Notes: generated by a model not told the origin, from the sequence alone. A stretch of 64,000 nucleotides of DNA from Psychrobacillus faecigallinarum (GCF_014836595.1 NZ_JACSQO010000002.1:372001-436000), one strand, 5' to 3'. Numbered from the stretch's first letter, positions 1-10,984 are shown. A program made the numbers and translations.

Positions 1-1728
1 CTAGGTGAAATACCGAAAGAATTATTTTACCTAGTAGCCATTGGGACAATTGCCGATCTCGTATCGTTAAAGGGTGAGAATCGTTATTTTGTCCAACAGG
101 GTATTAAGCAGATGAAGAAAAATGATTCTATTGCAATTGAGGCTTTGGCAAATGTAAGTGGAGTTGAAACAAGCGCTATAAATGAGGAAACTATCGGTTT
201 CGCTTTTGGACCGCGTATCAATGCTGTAGGGCGTCTTGGAGAAGCTTCCCCGGGAGTTGAGTTGTTTTTAACAGAAGAACCAAATAAAGCACTTGCTCTA
301 GCTAATATGTTGAACGATAAAAATAAAGAACGACAAGCTATTGTAAAGCAAATCACGGATGAAGCGATTGAATTAATCGAACAACAACACTTAGACTTAA
401 AAGGTCCAAGTGTTATTGTAGTTGGTAAAGAGGGATGGAATCCTGGCGTATTAGGAATTGTTGCATCAAAATTAGTGGAAAAATATTATCGTCCTTCAAT
501 AGTTCTTGGGTTTGACGTAGAAAAACAAATTGCTAAAGGTTCTGCACGTAGCATCGAAGGATTTCATATGTACAATGAGCTAGCTAAGAATAGCGATATA
601 GTAACTCATTTTGGTGGTCATCCGATGGCAGCAGGTATGACCTTCCCTCTCGAACATGTAGAAGAATTTAGAAACAGACTTAATGAACAAGCGACGACGT
701 GCCTGACTGAGGAACAGTTAATACCTGTTGTATCAATTGATGTGCCACTGGAAATGCATGAAATATCCACGGAATCCATTCAATCCATTCAAATGCTTTC
801 TCCTTTTGGTATGGGTTTTGCTAAACCTGTATATTGTTTAGAAAATATAGAAGTGAACTCAGTAAGGAAAATTGGCTCTGCCCAAAACCATGTGAAGATG
901 GAGCTAATGCAGGGTGCTGTTTTGTTAGACGCTATCGGATTTGGAAAAGGTGATCTTGCTGATGAGATTGCACCGGCAACCAAATTATCCTTTATTGGAG
1001 ACTTGCAAATCAACGAGTGGAATGGGCGAAAAAAACCACAGCTTATGATTCAAGATGCAAAAACGAATCAGTGGCAGTTGTTTGATATAAGAGGCATTCG
1101 CCAGGTGAATAGATGGCTGCCTACTATACCAGAGGGAAATACTACCTTTGTCTGCTTTAACAAGGAATCTTTAGCTCATTTTGAATCTATTATTTCTGGC
1201 AAAATATGGTTTCACAATAACGTAATAGAAGAAGGCATTGTTTCCGATTGTATTTGTTTACTAGATCTACCATTAGAGGAGCAAGATTTAATAAACTTGT
1301 TAGAACACCATGATTGGCAACGAATTTATGCTCACTTTTTTGCAAACGAGTCTACTTATTTTGAAGGATTACCAACCCGAGAACAATTCAAATGGTATTT
1401 TTCTTTCATTGCTAAAAGGAAAAATTTTGCTTTAAAACAGCATATTCACGAACTATCCAAACATACTGGATGGAGTCCAAACACAATAAATTTTATGTCA
1501 AAGGTGTTTTTTGAGTTAAATTTTGTTAGAATAGAGGGTGGCACATTGGTCTTGAATGAAAATCTCCCTAAAAGAGATTTATCTGAAGCGCCAGCCTATC
1601 AACAGCGTACAAAGCAGATAAGTTTAGAGCAAAAGCTTTTGTATGCACCATATAAAGAGCTGAAACAATGGTTTGAAGAGCGAAGAGCAGCACAAACCGT
1701 TCCTGAGGAGGAGCAAAAATGGATTTAA
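1..1728 (+). CDS. recJ: Single-stranded-DNA-specific exonuclease RecJ (5' end missing)
   Basis: The frame is open from base 1, so only the last 575 codons are present; the start and most of the catalytic DHH domain lie outside the window. RecJ degrades single-stranded DNA 5' to 3' in recombination and repair. Visible are [10 protein letters not shown] (about base 40, end of the DHH domain) and the DHHA1 signature GGHPMAAG (about bases 611-635). A long C-terminal extension follows, as in Bacillus RecJ of near 780 residues. The stop overlaps the start of apt by ten bases, so the two are probably translationally coupled. Confidence 0.95.
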   Translation, partial: LGEIPKELFYLVAIGTIADLVSLKGENRYFVQQGIKQMKKNDSIAIEALANVSGVETSAINEETIGFAFGPRINAVGRLGEASPGVELFLTEEPNKALALANMLNDKNKERQAIVKQITDEAIELIEQQHLDLKGPSVIVVGKEGWNPGVLGIVASKLVEKYYRPSIVLGFDVEKQIAKGSARSIEGFHMYNELAKNSDIVTHFGGHPMAAGMTFPLEHVEEFRNRLNEQATTCLTEEQLIPVVSIDVPLEMHEISTESIQSIQMLSPFGMGFAKPVYCLENIEVNSVRKIGSAQNHVKMELMQGAVLLDAIGFGKGDLADEIAPATKLSFIGDLQINEWNGRKKPQLMIQDAKTNQWQLFDIRGIRQVNRWLPTIPEGNTTFVCFNKESLAHFESIISGKIWFHNNVIEEGIVSDCICLLDLPLEEQDLINLLEHHDWQRIYAHFFANESTYFEGLPTREQFKWYFSFIAKRKNFALKQHIHELSKHTGWSPNTINFMSKVFFELNFVRIEGGTLVLNENLPKRDLSEAPAYQQRTKQISLEQKLLYAPYKELKQWFEERRAAQTVPEEEQKWI

Positions 1729-2231
1729 AGAAATATGTAACAATTGTAGAAGACTGGCCTAAACCAGGTATTCGATTCAAGGATATTACAACAATTATGG
1801 ACAATGGAGAAGCATACAAATATGCGACTGACCAAATTGTTGAATATGCAAAAGAAGTGGATGCAGATATTATTGTTGGACCAGAAGCACGTGGATTCAT
1901 CATTGGATGCCCTGTTGCTTATGCTTTAGGCATAGGTTTTGCACCAGTTCGTAAGGAAGGCAAGCTCCCTCGGGAAGTAATTCGTGCTGAATACGGATTA
2001 GAATATGGGAAAGATGTTTTAACTATGCATAAGGATGCAATTAAACCTGGTCAGCGTGTACTTATTGTAGATGATTTACTTGCAACAGGTGGAACGATTG
2101 AAGCAACCATTAAGTTAGTAGAAGAACTTGGCGGTGTAGTGGTTGGTTGTGCATTCTTAATAGAATTGTCTTATTTAGAAGGACGCGACAAATTAAAAGA
2201 CTACAATATTCGTACGTTAATGCAATACTAA
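1719..2231 (+). CDS. apt: Adenine phosphoribosyltransferase
   Basis: 170 residues, the usual family length. It converts adenine and PRPP to AMP in purine salvage, in the cytoplasm. The PRPP-binding loop is visible as [13 protein letters not shown] near residues 114-126, and the substrate-side motif GPEARGF lies near residue 54. ATG 1719 is preceded by GAGGAGG eight bases upstream, inside the recJ 3' end. The order recJ-apt-rel is the normal one in Bacillus relatives. Confidence 0.97.
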   Translation: MDLKKYVTIVEDWPKPGIRFKDITTIMDNGEAYKYATDQIVEYAKEVDADIIVGPEARGFIIGCPVAYALGIGFAPVRKEGKLPREVIRAEYGLEYGKDVLTMHKDAIKPGQRVLIVDDLLATGGTIEATIKLVEELGGVVVGCAFLIELSYLEGRDKLKDYNIRTLMQY

Positions 2232-2264
2232 TATTATTCATTTTCTATATAGACATAATTTGTG

Positions 2265-2328
2265 TATAATAAGAAAGTAATCGACTATACAGTTTAAGGG
2301 TGGACTTTACAAGTCCCTCTTTTTTTTT
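2265..2328 (+). terminator. apt/rel intergenic terminator with a TATAAT just upstream
   Basis: A hairpin with GGACTT (2302-2307) pairing to AAGTCC (2311-2316) is followed by a run of T. A TATAAT at 2265-2270 sits 30 bases before it but has no good -35 at normal spacing (TTTCTA at 2242). The hairpin may simply end apt transcripts, or act as an attenuator in a rel leader if the TATAAT is used. Confidence 0.65.
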
Positions 2329-2383
2329 ATAAAATATAGCCTATATACTATTTTTGAAAAATAACGAAAACAGGTGAGTTAGC

Positions 2384-4576
2384 ATGGCAAAAGATCAGGT
2401 GAAGACAGCAGAAGATGTTTTTGAAACACTTTCTACTTATATGAATAAGGAACATGTTGACTTCGTTAAAAAAGCATACGAGTTAGCAGAACATGCCCAT
2501 CGAGAACAATTTCGTAATTCTGGCGAACCGTATATTCTTCATCCCATACAAGTAGCAGGTATTCTTGCTGATCTTCAAATGGATCCGGAGACTGTTGCTG
2601 CTGGCTTTTTGCATGATGTAGTAGAGGATACCGAGTATACAAGAGATGATATTGTTCGAGAGTTTAACGAAGAAGTTGCTCTTTTGGTTGAAGGAGTGAC
2701 CAAGCTAGGTAAAATTAAATATATGTCTAAAGAAGAACAACAGGCAGAAAATCATCGCAAGATGTTCATAGCAATGGCGCAAGATATTCGGATCATCCTG
2801 ATTAAACTTGCTGACCGTTTACATAATATGCGTACTTTAAAGCATTTACCCGAAGAAAAACAACGTAGAATTTCAAATGAGACGCTAGAGATTTTTGCAC
2901 CACTTGCTCATCGTTTAGGGATATCCGCAGTGAAATGGGAATTAGAGGATACAGCTTTACGATACTTGAATCCGCAGCAGTATTATAGAATTGTCAATTT
3001 CATGAAGAAAAAACGCACGGAGCGTGAATCATACTTAAAAGATGTAATGAATGATATTTGTAAACAGTTGGACGAGATGGAGGTAGATGCAGATATATCC
3101 GGAAGACCAAAGCATATATACAGCATCTATCGAAAAATGGTAGTCCAAAACAAACAATTCAATGAAATCTATGATTTACTAGCAATGCGAATCATCGTCA
3201 ATAGCATTAAAGACTGCTATGCGGTTTTAGGTGTGATTCATACGCTTTGGAAGCCAATGCCAGGTAGGTTTAAAGATTATATTGCGATGCCAAAGCAGAA
3301 CCTATACCAATCCTTACACACTACAGTAATTGGCCCTAATGGAGAGCCATTAGAGGTTCAGATCCGTACAGAGGAAATGCATAATATTGCTGAGTATGGG
3401 GTTGCTGCACACTGGGCCTACAAAGAGGGCAAAAAGGTGGAGACTGGTAAGCAAACAATAGATTCAAAACTTACATGGTTTAGGGAGATACTTGAGTTTC
3501 AACAAGAGTCATCCAACGCAGAAGAGTTTATGGAATCTCTGAAATTTGATTTGTTCTCAGATATGGTCTACGTTTTTACCCCTAAGGGGGACGTCATCGA
3601 ATTACCTGCTAGTTCTGTTCCTATTGATTTTGCTTACCGAGTACATTCGGAAGTTGGCAATAAAACAATTGGTGCTAAGGTAAACGGAAAAATGGTTCCT
3701 TTAGATACAAAGCTAAAAACAGGAGATATTATAGAGGTTCTGACCTCTAAGCAGTCCTTTGGTCCGAGCAGAGACTGGATTAAAATTGCTCAATCCTCTC
3801 AAGCAAAAAACAAGATTAAGCAATTCTTTAAAAAACAGCTTAGAGAAGAAAACATTATCAAAGGTAAAGAGTCAATTGAAAAAGAAATCAAGGCACAGGA
3901 ATTTGAAATAAAAGAGGTCTTGACTCTCGAAAATATCAAACGAGTTTGTGAAAAATATGCATTTGCTGGGGAAGAGGACTTATATGCCGCTGTGGGCTTT
4001 AATGGAATTACCGCCCAGCAAGTCGTTAACCGATTAGCAGAAAAAATGAGAAAAATACGCGACCAAGAGGAAGCGTTAGAAAAAATTAATACAGAAATGA
4101 ACACTCCACCTACCAAGAAAACGACAGAATCAGGAGTAGTCGTCAAGGGGATAGACAACCTTCTAATACGACTTTCTCGTTGCTGCAGCCCCGTTCCTGG
4201 GGACGCTATTGTTGGATTTATAACCAAAGGGAGAGGTGTATCTGTTCACCGAGCAGATTGTCCGAATGTCCAAAATGACAATGCTCATTCACGCATTATA
4301 GAGGTTGAATGGGAGCAAACTGATTCACCTACCAAGAAGGATTACCAAGTTCATATAGAAGTGTCTGCATTTGATCGGACAGGTCTTCTTAATGAAGTTC
4401 TTCAAGTAGTAAACGAATCTAAAACGAATATTGTTGCAGTAAGTGGCAAATCGGATAATGATATTGCCTCCATTCATCTGTCTATTCTTATTTCTAATAT
4501 TGCTCATCTTCATAAAGTGGTAGATCGTATTAAGCAGCTGCCAGATGTGTACTCTGTTCAGCGTATTATTAATTAA
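2384..4576 (+). CDS. relA: Bifunctional (p)ppGpp synthetase/hydrolase Rel (RSH)
   Basis: 730 residues, full length for the long RSH family that makes and degrades the stringent-response alarmone (p)ppGpp. Domains in order: HD hydrolase with LHDVVEDT at residues 76-83; synthetase with [12 protein letters not shown] near residue 295; TGS near 390-455; the zinc-finger-like region with RCCSPVPGD near 592-600; C-terminal ACT near 655-729. Both catalytic signatures are intact, so it should be bifunctional. The start ATG has AGGTGA six bases upstream. dtd follows closely, as in B. subtilis. Confidence 0.97.
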   Translation: MAKDQVKTAEDVFETLSTYMNKEHVDFVKKAYELAEHAHREQFRNSGEPYILHPIQVAGILADLQMDPETVAAGFLHDVVEDTEYTRDDIVREFNEEVALLVEGVTKLGKIKYMSKEEQQAENHRKMFIAMAQDIRIILIKLADRLHNMRTLKHLPEEKQRRISNETLEIFAPLAHRLGISAVKWELEDTALRYLNPQQYYRIVNFMKKKRTERESYLKDVMNDICKQLDEMEVDADISGRPKHIYSIYRKMVVQNKQFNEIYDLLAMRIIVNSIKDCYAVLGVIHTLWKPMPGRFKDYIAMPKQNLYQSLHTTVIGPNGEPLEVQIRTEEMHNIAEYGVAAHWAYKEGKKVETGKQTIDSKLTWFREILEFQQESSNAEEFMESLKFDLFSDMVYVFTPKGDVIELPASSVPIDFAYRVHSEVGNKTIGAKVNGKMVPLDTKLKTGDIIEVLTSKQSFGPSRDWIKIAQSSQAKNKIKQFFKKQLREENIIKGKESIEKEIKAQEFEIKEVLTLENIKRVCEKYAFAGEEDLYAAVGFNGITAQQVVNRLAEKMRKIRDQEEALEKINTEMNTPPTKKTTESGVVVKGIDNLLIRLSRCCSPVPGDAIVGFITKGRGVSVHRADCPNVQNDNAHSRIIEVEWEQTDSPTKKDYQVHIEVSAFDRTGLLNEVLQVVNESKTNIVAVSGKSDNDIASIHLSILISNIAHLHKVVDRIKQLPDVYSVQRIIN

Positions 4577-4613
4577 AGCTAACAACAGCGTATTATTAAA
4601 GGAGTTATGGTAT

Positions 4614-5051
4614 ATGAAGGTTTTGTTGCAGCGATGTAAAGATGCAAGTGTTACTGTTGACGGTGAAGTGACTGGTAAGATAGACAACGGTTATTTGTTG
4701 TTAGTAGGAATCACGACTACAGATACTGAAAAAGAAATAGAATATTTAGCGAACAAAATTGAAGGCATTCGTCTCTTTGAAGATGAAGAAGGCAAAATGA
4801 ATCTTTCGATTAAGGAAGTAAATGGTTCTATTCTTTCTGTCTCACAATTTACCCTATATGCTGATACTAAGCGTGGCCGTAGACCAAGCTTTATAGAAGC
4901 CGCTCGGCCAGAAATTGCAAAGCCCCTTTGGGAGCTATTTAATGAAAAGCTACGTTCAAAAGGTTTTGTAGTAGAAACCGGCACATTCGGTGCAATGATG
5001 GACGTGGCATTTACAAATGATGGTCCTGTGACAATCATGCTAGAAGCATAA
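4614..5051 (+). CDS. dtd: D-aminoacyl-tRNA deacylase
   Basis: 145 residues. It hydrolyses D-aminoacyl-tRNA so that D-amino acids are kept out of protein. Both active-site signatures are present: SQFTLY (the SQxTL motif) and NDGPVT near the C-terminus (the GPxT motif). The frame opens further upstream at 4545, but AAAGGAG at 4598-4604 points to ATG 4614, which also gives the family N-terminus MKVLLQRC. Only 37 bases separate it from rel, so it probably shares that transcript. Confidence 0.96.
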   Translation: MKVLLQRCKDASVTVDGEVTGKIDNGYLLLVGITTTDTEKEIEYLANKIEGIRLFEDEEGKMNLSIKEVNGSILSVSQFTLYADTKRGRRPSFIEAARPEIAKPLWELFNEKLRSKGFVVETGTFGAMMDVAFTNDGPVTIMLEA

Positions 5052-5057
5052 TTTAAA

Positions 5058-5094
5058 AGCAGTGCTACTATTTTTAAGTGGCACTGTTTTTATT
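5058..5094 (+). terminator. Terminator after dtd
   Basis: A 12-base imperfect stem (5058-5069 with 5077-5088, containing G-U pairs) is followed by a T-rich run immediately after the dtd stop. It marks the end of the rel-dtd unit. Confidence 0.8.
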
Positions 5095-5109
5095 TTGGTA
5101 TCGCATTAT

Positions 5110-5147
5110 CTTACTACAATCCTCGTTTATAGGATTAGTAAGGTTTT
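5110..5147 (+). terminator. Second, tandem terminator-like hairpin
   Basis: AATCCT at 5118-5123 pairs with AGGATT at 5131-5136, extended by CTTACT/AGTAAG, and is followed by GTTTTTG. It backs up the terminator just upstream. Confidence 0.6.
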
Positions 5148-5204
5148 TGCTTGTCCAACAGGAGGAGGGAGATAGATAAGACATCACACACGATGCGCAA
5201 GCGG

Positions 5205-5255
5205 CGGTGATGGCGTTCCCCCTGCGGAAAGCGTCCGCTTTAAGCGGAAATCAGC
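5205..5255. repeat. GC-rich intergenic repeat-like element
   Basis: A short, markedly GC-rich block in an A+T-rich spacer. It holds three copies of GCGGA/TCCGC that can pair in two ways: GCGGA with TCCGC (5224-5238), and the palindrome TCCGCTTTAAGCGGA (5234-5248). The pattern resembles a dispersed intergenic element often seen in Bacillaceae and Planococcaceae with a GCGGACGCTTTCCGC core. The family link is from memory, and no second copy was noticed in this window. Confidence 0.5.
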
Positions 5256-5278
5256 TGTACGCTTCAAAAGCCATATAT

Positions 5279-5320
5279 GAAAAAGGAGGGAAGTCATGAC
5301 ATGAGTCACTACTTCCCTCT
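5279..5320 (-). terminator. Terminator of the yrvJ amidase gene
   Basis: Read on the minus strand, GAGGGAAGT (5311-5319) pairs with ACTTCCCTC (5286-5294), with an inner GTCA/TGAC, and is followed by six T. It lies just past the amidase stop. Confidence 0.8.
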
Positions 5321-5363
5321 CTAAAATAGCATTTATAGTTATTTTGCTGTTTCTTAACAATTT

Positions 5364-6914
5364 TTATTTCAATTGACTATCAAAATAGTCAATAATCCCG
5401 TTGTATATTCCGTGTGTTGCCTGTTCTCTAAATCTCTGGGTAGTGACATTCTGTTCCTCTGTTGGATTGCTCAAATACCCTAACTCTATTAAAATAGCAG
5501 GCTGTTTATTTTCTCTCAATACTAGATAATTGCCTGGTTGAGTCCCTCTATCCTTCAGAGAAATCATATCTCCAAGACCATCATGGACATGCTTTGCTAG
5601 CTCTTTCTGATAGCTATTCATGTAATAGGTTGTAAAACCTCGAACAGAGCTATTATCGATAGCGTCATAGTGTAGGCTTATAAATGCGTCGGCTCCAACT
5701 TGATGACCTATTGAAACTCTTTTTCGTAAATCTACATATTCATCTGATTGTCGGGTCATCCTAACATTAGCGCCTGCTGCTTGAAGCTTGGAAGAAAGTA
5801 ACTCTGCAGTTTTAAGGGTAATATCTTTTTCATCTGTTCCAAGAGCACCTGTTGTCCCACGGTCGTTGCCTCCGTGCCCAGGATCGATAACGATAGTAAC
5901 TCCATCTAGAGTTCCTTTTTTTCGCTTAGAATTTTCCTTCTTTTCCCCTTCTTTAACCGTACTTTGTGAAGTGGAGTCCCCTGTATTTGAAACTACCCAG
6001 CTTGCAAGGTAGCCGATTTTACCGTTTCCTAAATCCACCTTATACCAATCATCAATAGTTTCTAAAACAGCAAATGATTCGCCGGCAGAAGCTCTTTTTA
6101 AAACCTCGCTATTAGTGCTTTTATCCGAACGGATATTAGTTCCACTATATAGAACAGTTATCGTATCCGATGCTGGAATAGAGGAATTAGATTTTACAGC
6201 ATTAGAGAAATTCCCGTAAAAACTATAGAGCCATCCTTTTTTTCCATTTTTAAGCTCTACTTGAATCCATTGATGATCTGTTGCAAGCACCTTAAATTCA
6301 TCGCCTTTGTTCACTTGTCCAATCTTTTTAGAAGACAAATCTGGATTGGCTCGGACATTTAATACATCAACTGAAATAACAAAGGTTCTTTTCTCAGTTG
6401 TGCTGGATGGTGTAGAAGTTTCCACTGGTGTTTGATCAACTATTGTAACGTATGTATTATTTACCCATCCTTTTTGCCCGTTGAAGTCAATTTCAATCCA
6501 TTCTTTCTCCGAACGAGATGTTAAATATTTGTCTCCTTCGTTTAGTTGTCCAATGACAGCTGAGGATACTGAAGGTGCTGTGCGGACATTTAATCGGTTT
6601 ACCTTGGAAACAATTTGCTTGTTAGCTAAATCTGATGTTTCCTCAGTTGTATACCAACTTGCAACCCATCCAGATGTATTTTTGTATTTTACTTTTAACC
6701 AATCGTTTTCTTTAGAGATTATTGTCAACTTTTCGTTCTTTTGTACCGATCCAATTGCATCGTAAGTGAGGCCTGGACCAGATCTGACTTTTAAAGAATC
6801 CACATTGACCACAGCTTGCTGTTCTTGAGCTTGGACCTCCATCTTTACATTAGGGATTATTAGTACAACTAAAAGCAGAAATATTGCCAATTTGTGGACT
6901 AATTTGTTATTCAT
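5364..6914 (-). CDS. yrvJ: Secreted N-acetylmuramoyl-L-alanine amidase with four SH3b domains
   Basis: 516 residues. It cleaves the amide bond between MurNAc and the stem peptide in the cell wall. A signal peptide spans residues 1-30. Four bacterial SH3 wall-binding repeats follow at about 34-90, 101-158, 178-237 and 250-309. The Amidase_3 domain covers 337-512. Zinc and catalytic residues are in place: H347 (DPGHGG), E362, H415 (SLHYD) and E477 (IELGYLSN). The frame extends 11 codons further, but AGAGGTGATC precedes ATG 6914. Its position between dtd and hisS on the opposite strand matches B. subtilis yrvJ. Confidence 0.93.
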   Translation of the reverse strand: MNNKLVHKLAIFLLLVVLIIPNVKMEVQAQEQQAVVNVDSLKVRSGPGLTYDAIGSVQKNEKLTIISKENDWLKVKYKNTSGWVASWYTTEETSDLANKQIVSKVNRLNVRTAPSVSSAVIGQLNEGDKYLTSRSEKEWIEIDFNGQKGWVNNTYVTIVDQTPVETSTPSSTTEKRTFVISVDVLNVRANPDLSSKKIGQVNKGDEFKVLATDHQWIQVELKNGKKGWLYSFYGNFSNAVKSNSSIPASDTITVLYSGTNIRSDKSTNSEVLKRASAGESFAVLETIDDWYKVDLGNGKIGYLASWVVSNTGDSTSQSTVKEGEKKENSKRKKGTLDGVTIVIDPGHGGNDRGTTGALGTDEKDITLKTAELLSSKLQAAGANVRMTRQSDEYVDLRKRVSIGHQVGADAFISLHYDAIDNSSVRGFTTYYMNSYQKELAKHVHDGLGDMISLKDRGTQPGNYLVLRENKQPAILIELGYLSNPTEEQNVTTQRFREQATHGIYNGIIDYFDSQLK

Positions 6915-6978
6915 TGGATCACCTCTAACTATATTGTAAATAGTCAAATAAAAAATTACTACCTTTTCTTTAAAAAGG

Positions 6979-7007
6979 TTGACTTATTTCATTTACGTCA
7001 TTATGAT
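6979..7007 (+). promoter_or_regulatory. Sigma-A promoter of hisS-aspS
   Basis: TTGACT (6979-6984) and TATGAT (7002-7007) are separated by 17 bases, directly upstream of the T-box leader. Transcription should start near 7014. Confidence 0.8.
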
Positions 7008-7013
7008 AAAGTA

Positions 7014-7294
7014 TAATTAAAAAATATAACAAACCGATGACCGAAAAAGTAACTGTTTGAACGGGATGACAAGAGAGGGAAAGACGTGGCTGAAATCTTT
7101 CCTACATACGCCTACAGTGAACAACATTCGAGAGGATTTTTGTCGAAAGAGTTTTCTTTAGTAGGCAAAAACGGATCTGGCCGTTATCCAGCGTTGAGAG
7201 GGTTAATAGATGTATTAACCAACTAGGGTGGAACCGCGGAAGCTTATAAAAGCTCTCGTCCCTTGCTATATGCAAGGGATGAGAGCTTTTTTTT
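7014..7294 (+). promoter_or_regulatory. T-box riboswitch leader of hisS-aspS
   Basis: The conserved T-box CTAGGGTGGAACCGCG (7223-7238) precedes a strong terminator (AGCTCTCGTCCCTTGC arm at 7251-7266, complementary arm at 7271-7287, then T). Uncharged tRNA binding should favour the antiterminator formed with the T-box. The stem I apical part is GGAAAGA pairing with TCTTTCC around GTGGCTGAAA. The triplet 22 bases after that stem is CAT (7125-7127), a histidine codon, matching hisS. In the alaS leader of this window the specifier sits at the equivalent place. Confidence 0.93.
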
Positions 7295-7321
7295 ATATGG
7301 ATTTGAGAGGAGTCTATGGAA

Positions 7322-8599
7322 ATGGATATTAAATTACCAAGAGGAACACAGGACATTTTGCCATCAGATACAGCAAAATGGCAGGTAGTAGAGGAATTAA
7401 TAAGAGAGCAATGTCGTATGTACCACTACAAAGAAATCAGGACACCTGTTTTTGAACATACAGAGCTTTTTACAAGAGGTGTAGGAGATACAACGGATAT
7501 TGTTCAAAAAGAGATGTATACATTCCAAGATAGAGGAAATCGTTCCCTAACATTAAGACCAGAAGGTACAGCATCTGTAGTTCGGTCGTTCGTTGAACAC
7601 AAGATGTTTGGCTATCCGGACCAACCAGTAAAGTTATATTATATGGGGCCAATGTTCAGATATGAGCGTCAGCAAGCAGGTAGATATCGTCAGTTTGTTC
7701 AGTTTGGTATGGAGGCAATAGGTAGCTCAGATCCAGCGATTGATGCAGAAGTAATCTCACTAGCAATGTCCATCTATAAAAGAGCAGGCTTAAAAAGCTT
7801 AAAACTAGTGATTAACTCATTAGGTGATACTGAAAGTCGTATCGCTCACCGCGAGGCTTTAGTTAATCACTTTGAGCCACATATTGAAGAGTTTTGCTCA
7901 GATTGCCAAAATCGATTACAAAAAAATCCACTTCGAATTTTAGACTGTAAGATAGACCGAAACAATCCATTGATGGAAACGGCTCCTTCATTAACAGATT
8001 ATTTAAATGAAGAATCTGCAGCTTATTTCGCAAAAGTAAAAGAATATTTAACAATGTTGAATATTGATTTCGAGGTAGATCCTAATTTAGTACGTGGGCT
8101 AGACTATTACAATCACACTGCATTTGAAATTATGAGCACTGCAGAAGGATTTGGTGCCATTACTACACTTGCTGGTGGGGGAAGATATAACGGACTAGTA
8201 GCAGAGCTTGGTGGTCCAGATTCTCCAGGAATTGGCTACGCAATGAGTATTGAACGACTATTACTTGCAATGGAAGCAGAAAAAATTGAGTTTCCAGATA
8301 CTACATCATTGGACGTTTACTTAGTAGCAATGGGTGAGGAAGCAAAGAAAAAGGTAACAGAGCTTACATTTGAGCTTCGTAAGCATAAAATCTCTGCTGA
8401 TATGGACTATTTGGAACGCAAAGTAAAGGCTCAAATGAAATCAGCTGACCGCTTAAAAGCGAAGGCAGTTATTGTAATTGGTGAGGATGAACTAGAAAAA
8501 CAAAGTGTCATGTTAAAGGATCTATCTACAGGAACTCAACAGCTTGTACCTTTTACATCCTTAATAGATGAAGTAAAAAAGTTAACGGAGGCAAAATAA
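7322..8599 (+). CDS. hisS: Histidyl-tRNA synthetase
   Basis: 425 residues, class II synthetase that charges tRNA-His. Motif 2 is visible in [14 protein letters not shown], the histidine-specific signature in LVRGLDYYN, and the C-terminal anticodon-binding domain begins near residue 325. ATG 7316 lies only three bases after the GAGAGGAG Shine-Dalgarno. ATG 7322 has nine-base spacing and gives the family N-terminus ([13 protein letters not shown]), so it is preferred. Expression is controlled by the upstream T-box. aspS follows after two bases. Confidence 0.97.
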   Translation: MDIKLPRGTQDILPSDTAKWQVVEELIREQCRMYHYKEIRTPVFEHTELFTRGVGDTTDIVQKEMYTFQDRGNRSLTLRPEGTASVVRSFVEHKMFGYPDQPVKLYYMGPMFRYERQQAGRYRQFVQFGMEAIGSSDPAIDAEVISLAMSIYKRAGLKSLKLVINSLGDTESRIAHREALVNHFEPHIEEFCSDCQNRLQKNPLRILDCKIDRNNPLMETAPSLTDYLNEESAAYFAKVKEYLTMLNIDFEVDPNLVRGLDYYNHTAFEIMSTAEGFGAITTLAGGGRYNGLVAELGGPDSPGIGYAMSIERLLLAMEAEKIEFPDTTSLDVYLVAMGEEAKKKVTELTFELRKHKISADMDYLERKVKAQMKSADRLKAKAVIVIGEDELEKQSVMLKDLSTGTQQLVPFTSLIDEVKKLTEAK

Positions 8600-8601
8600 C
8601 A

Positions 8602-10362
8602 ATGAGTAGAACGCATACAAGTGGACAACTAAACGAACAACATATAGGAGAATCCGTTCAATTAATCGGATGGGTTCAGAAAAGAAGAGACTTAGGTGGA
8701 TTAATATTTGTTGATATGAGAGATCGTTCTGGCATTGTGCAAGTAGTATTTAACCCAGAGATTTCAGAATCAGCAATCCAGGTAGCAAATACTTTAAGAA
8801 ACGAATTTATCATTGAGGTAAAAGGGAATGTTGTAGCGCGAGCAGAAAATCAAATTAATCCTAATATTCCTTCTGGTGCTATCGAGGTTCAAGCATTAGA
8901 GATTTCAATTATTAACGAAGCAAAAAATCCTCCTTTTTCTATCGAAAATCAAACAGATGCAGGGGAAGATATTCGTTTAAAATACCGTTACTTAGATTTA
9001 AGAAGACCTGTTATGTATGACACATTTAAAATGCGTTCAGATATTACGAAAACTGTTAGAAGATTTTTAGATGATGAAGGCTTCTTAGAAGTAGAAACAC
9101 CAATTTTAACAAAATCTACGCCAGAGGGAGCGCGAGATTATTTAGTGCCAAGTCGAGTGCATGATGGAGAATTTTATGCGCTGCCTCAATCCCCTCAGCT
9201 ATTCAAACAATTGCTTATGGTGGGTGGATTTGAAAAATATTATCAAATTGCTCGTTGCTTCCGTGATGAAGATTTACGTGCTGACCGTCAGCCAGAATTC
9301 ACTCAAATTGATATGGAAATGAGCTTCCTATCAATGGATGAAATTTTAGAAATGAATGAGCGCATGATGCAAAAGATAATGAAAGATGTTAAAGGTGTAG
9401 AGGTTAGTATACCATTCGCTAGAATGGACTATGACGAAGCAATGGCTAGATTTGGATCAGATAAACCAGATGTTCGATTTGGTTTAGAGTTAACAGATCT
9501 TTCAGATCAAGTAAAAGATAGTGCCTTTAAAGTATTTACTTCAGCAGTAGAAGCAGGAGGCCAAGTTAAAGCTATTAACGTCAAGGGAGCAGCCGATAAC
9601 TATTCACGAAAAGATATTGATGCGTTAGGAGAATATGCTTCTCGCTATGGTGCTAAAGGTCTTGCTTGGTTAAAAGTTGACGAGGAGGGCGTAAAAGGTC
9701 CTATTGCTAAATTCTTTGAAGGAGAAGCGGCTAGCACTCTTATTAAAACTTTAGATGCTAATGCGGGAGATTTATTGTTATTCGTAGCAGACAAAAAGTC
9801 TGTAGTAGCTGATGCCCTTGGAGCGTTACGTTTGAAATTAGGTAAAGATTTGAATCTTATCGATGAAAGTCGTTATGCTTTCCTATGGGTAGTAAACTGG
9901 CCATTATTCGAATATGACGAAAAAGAAGGACGTTATTACGCTGCACACCACCCATTCACACGTCCGGCTGATGAGGACCTACCTTTAATGGAAACAGATC
10001 CAAGTCAAGTAAAAGCACAAGCATATGACCTTGTACTAAATGGCTATGAACTTGGTGGAGGATCCCTGCGTATATATTCAAGAGAAGTTCAAGAAAAAAT
10101 GTTTGAGATTCTTGGATTTTCTGACGAAGAGGCAAAAGCTCAGTTTGGGTTCTTAATGGAAGCATTCGAATACGGTACACCTCCACATGGTGGAGTAGCC
10201 TTCGGGTTGGACCGTTTGGTTATGCTGCTATCTGGAAGAACAAATCTTCGTGATACGATTGCCTTCCCTAAAACAGCTAGCGCAAGCTGCTTACTGACTC
10301 AAGCACCAAGCCCAGTAGCAGAAGCACAGCTAGATGAATTGCACTTAAAATTAAATAAGTAA
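8602..10362 (+). CDS. aspS: Aspartyl-tRNA synthetase
   Basis: 586 residues, bacterial-type AspRS with an N-terminal OB anticodon-binding domain (residues 1-110). The class II core has [18 protein letters not shown] near residue 220, an inserted GAD domain near 310-420, and motif 3 [10 protein letters not shown] near 533. A Shine-Dalgarno ACGGAGG ends about ten bases before ATG 8602. It shares the hisS T-box transcript. Whether it is a discriminating enzyme or also charges tRNA-Asn cannot be settled here. Confidence 0.97.
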   Translation: MSRTHTSGQLNEQHIGESVQLIGWVQKRRDLGGLIFVDMRDRSGIVQVVFNPEISESAIQVANTLRNEFIIEVKGNVVARAENQINPNIPSGAIEVQALEISIINEAKNPPFSIENQTDAGEDIRLKYRYLDLRRPVMYDTFKMRSDITKTVRRFLDDEGFLEVETPILTKSTPEGARDYLVPSRVHDGEFYALPQSPQLFKQLLMVGGFEKYYQIARCFRDEDLRADRQPEFTQIDMEMSFLSMDEILEMNERMMQKIMKDVKGVEVSIPFARMDYDEAMARFGSDKPDVRFGLELTDLSDQVKDSAFKVFTSAVEAGGQVKAINVKGAADNYSRKDIDALGEYASRYGAKGLAWLKVDEEGVKGPIAKFFEGEAASTLIKTLDANAGDLLLFVADKKSVVADALGALRLKLGKDLNLIDESRYAFLWVVNWPLFEYDEKEGRYYAAHHPFTRPADEDLPLMETDPSQVKAQAYDLVLNGYELGGGSLRIYSREVQEKMFEILGFSDEEAKAQFGFLMEAFEYGTPPHGGVAFGLDRLVMLLSGRTNLRDTIAFPKTASASCLLTQAPSPVAEAQLDELHLKLNK

Positions 10363-10376
10363 AAACAATAATAATT

Positions 10377-10415
10377 AACCACCTTTTATAGGTCATACAA
10401 TAAAAGGTGGTTTTT
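10377..10415 (+). terminator. Terminator of the hisS-aspS operon
   Basis: ACCACCTTTTAT pairs with ATAAAAGGTGGT around a ten-base loop and is followed by T5. Confidence 0.88.
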
Positions 10416-10483
10416 GAATAAATTGAATCTAGGAGAGGTTATAAAATAATTTAGAAGGAGCTAACATATACTCTATTAAATGA

Positions 10484-10774
10484 TTGATAATTGGAAGGAT
10501 GATCGAAGTTATAGAAAAAGCTTTACTCTTTATTATTTTATTAAGACTTCTTTCAGGAAGTGTAGAAATCACTGCGGCAATGTTTATGCTGAAATTTAAT
10601 AACTTGGAAAAAGCTTTCTATATTAATTCCATGCTAGCTCTAGTCGGACCATGTATTTTAATCGTCACAACTGGTATAGGTTTAATGGGCCTAGCGGATA
10701 AAATATCAATGACTCGAATAATTTGCTTATTTGCGGGTATTTTATTGATACTGTTCAGCGTGAATGCTAAATAG
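10484..10774 (+). CDS. YqhV-like small membrane protein (DUF2619 family)
   Basis: Up to 96 residues with three hydrophobic segments (about residues 10-35, 47-68 and 74-92). The stretch EITAAMFMLK followed by NSMLALVGP matches my memory of B. subtilis YqhV, a small membrane protein of unknown role. The start is unsure: TTG 10484 has no good Shine-Dalgarno, and ATG 10499 directly abuts GGAAGG. It stands alone between two terminators. B. subtilis has no such gene between aspS and 6S RNA. Confidence 0.65.
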   Translation: MIIGRMIEVIEKALLFIILLRLLSGSVEITAAMFMLKFNNLEKAFYINSMLALVGPCILIVTTGIGLMGLADKISMTRIICLFAGILLILFSVNAK

Positions 10775-10812
10775 AGTTTGAAGAACTTAGTATATAGTTT
10801 TGACAAAAAATG

Positions 10813-10866
10813 AGCACCTAGATTGTCTCTGCTTAAAGATAGAGGGAGTAGGTGTTAATTTTTTTT
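10813..10866 (+). terminator. Terminator after the YqhV-like gene
   Basis: CACCTA pairs with TAGGTG across a 22-base interior that folds further, followed by a run of T. Confidence 0.65.
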
Positions 10867-10984
10867 GCTATGTTAAAATTTGCGATGGATACCAAGCTAG
10901 TATAACTTTAGGGGAGTTACAGCAATTAGCTAATAATTGTCATGAATGGTTATATTATTAAAAGTAAATAAGTGACTCCGTAAT

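Noticed and set aside
3799..4227. 142-codon minus-strand frame opposite rel
   Set aside because: No ribosome site or recognisable domain, and the plus-strand gene is certain here.
4559..4597. Direct repeat CAGCGTATTATT at 4559-4570 and 4586-4597
   Set aside because: Probably a small duplication across the rel stop; no sign that it does anything beyond shaping the dtd leader.
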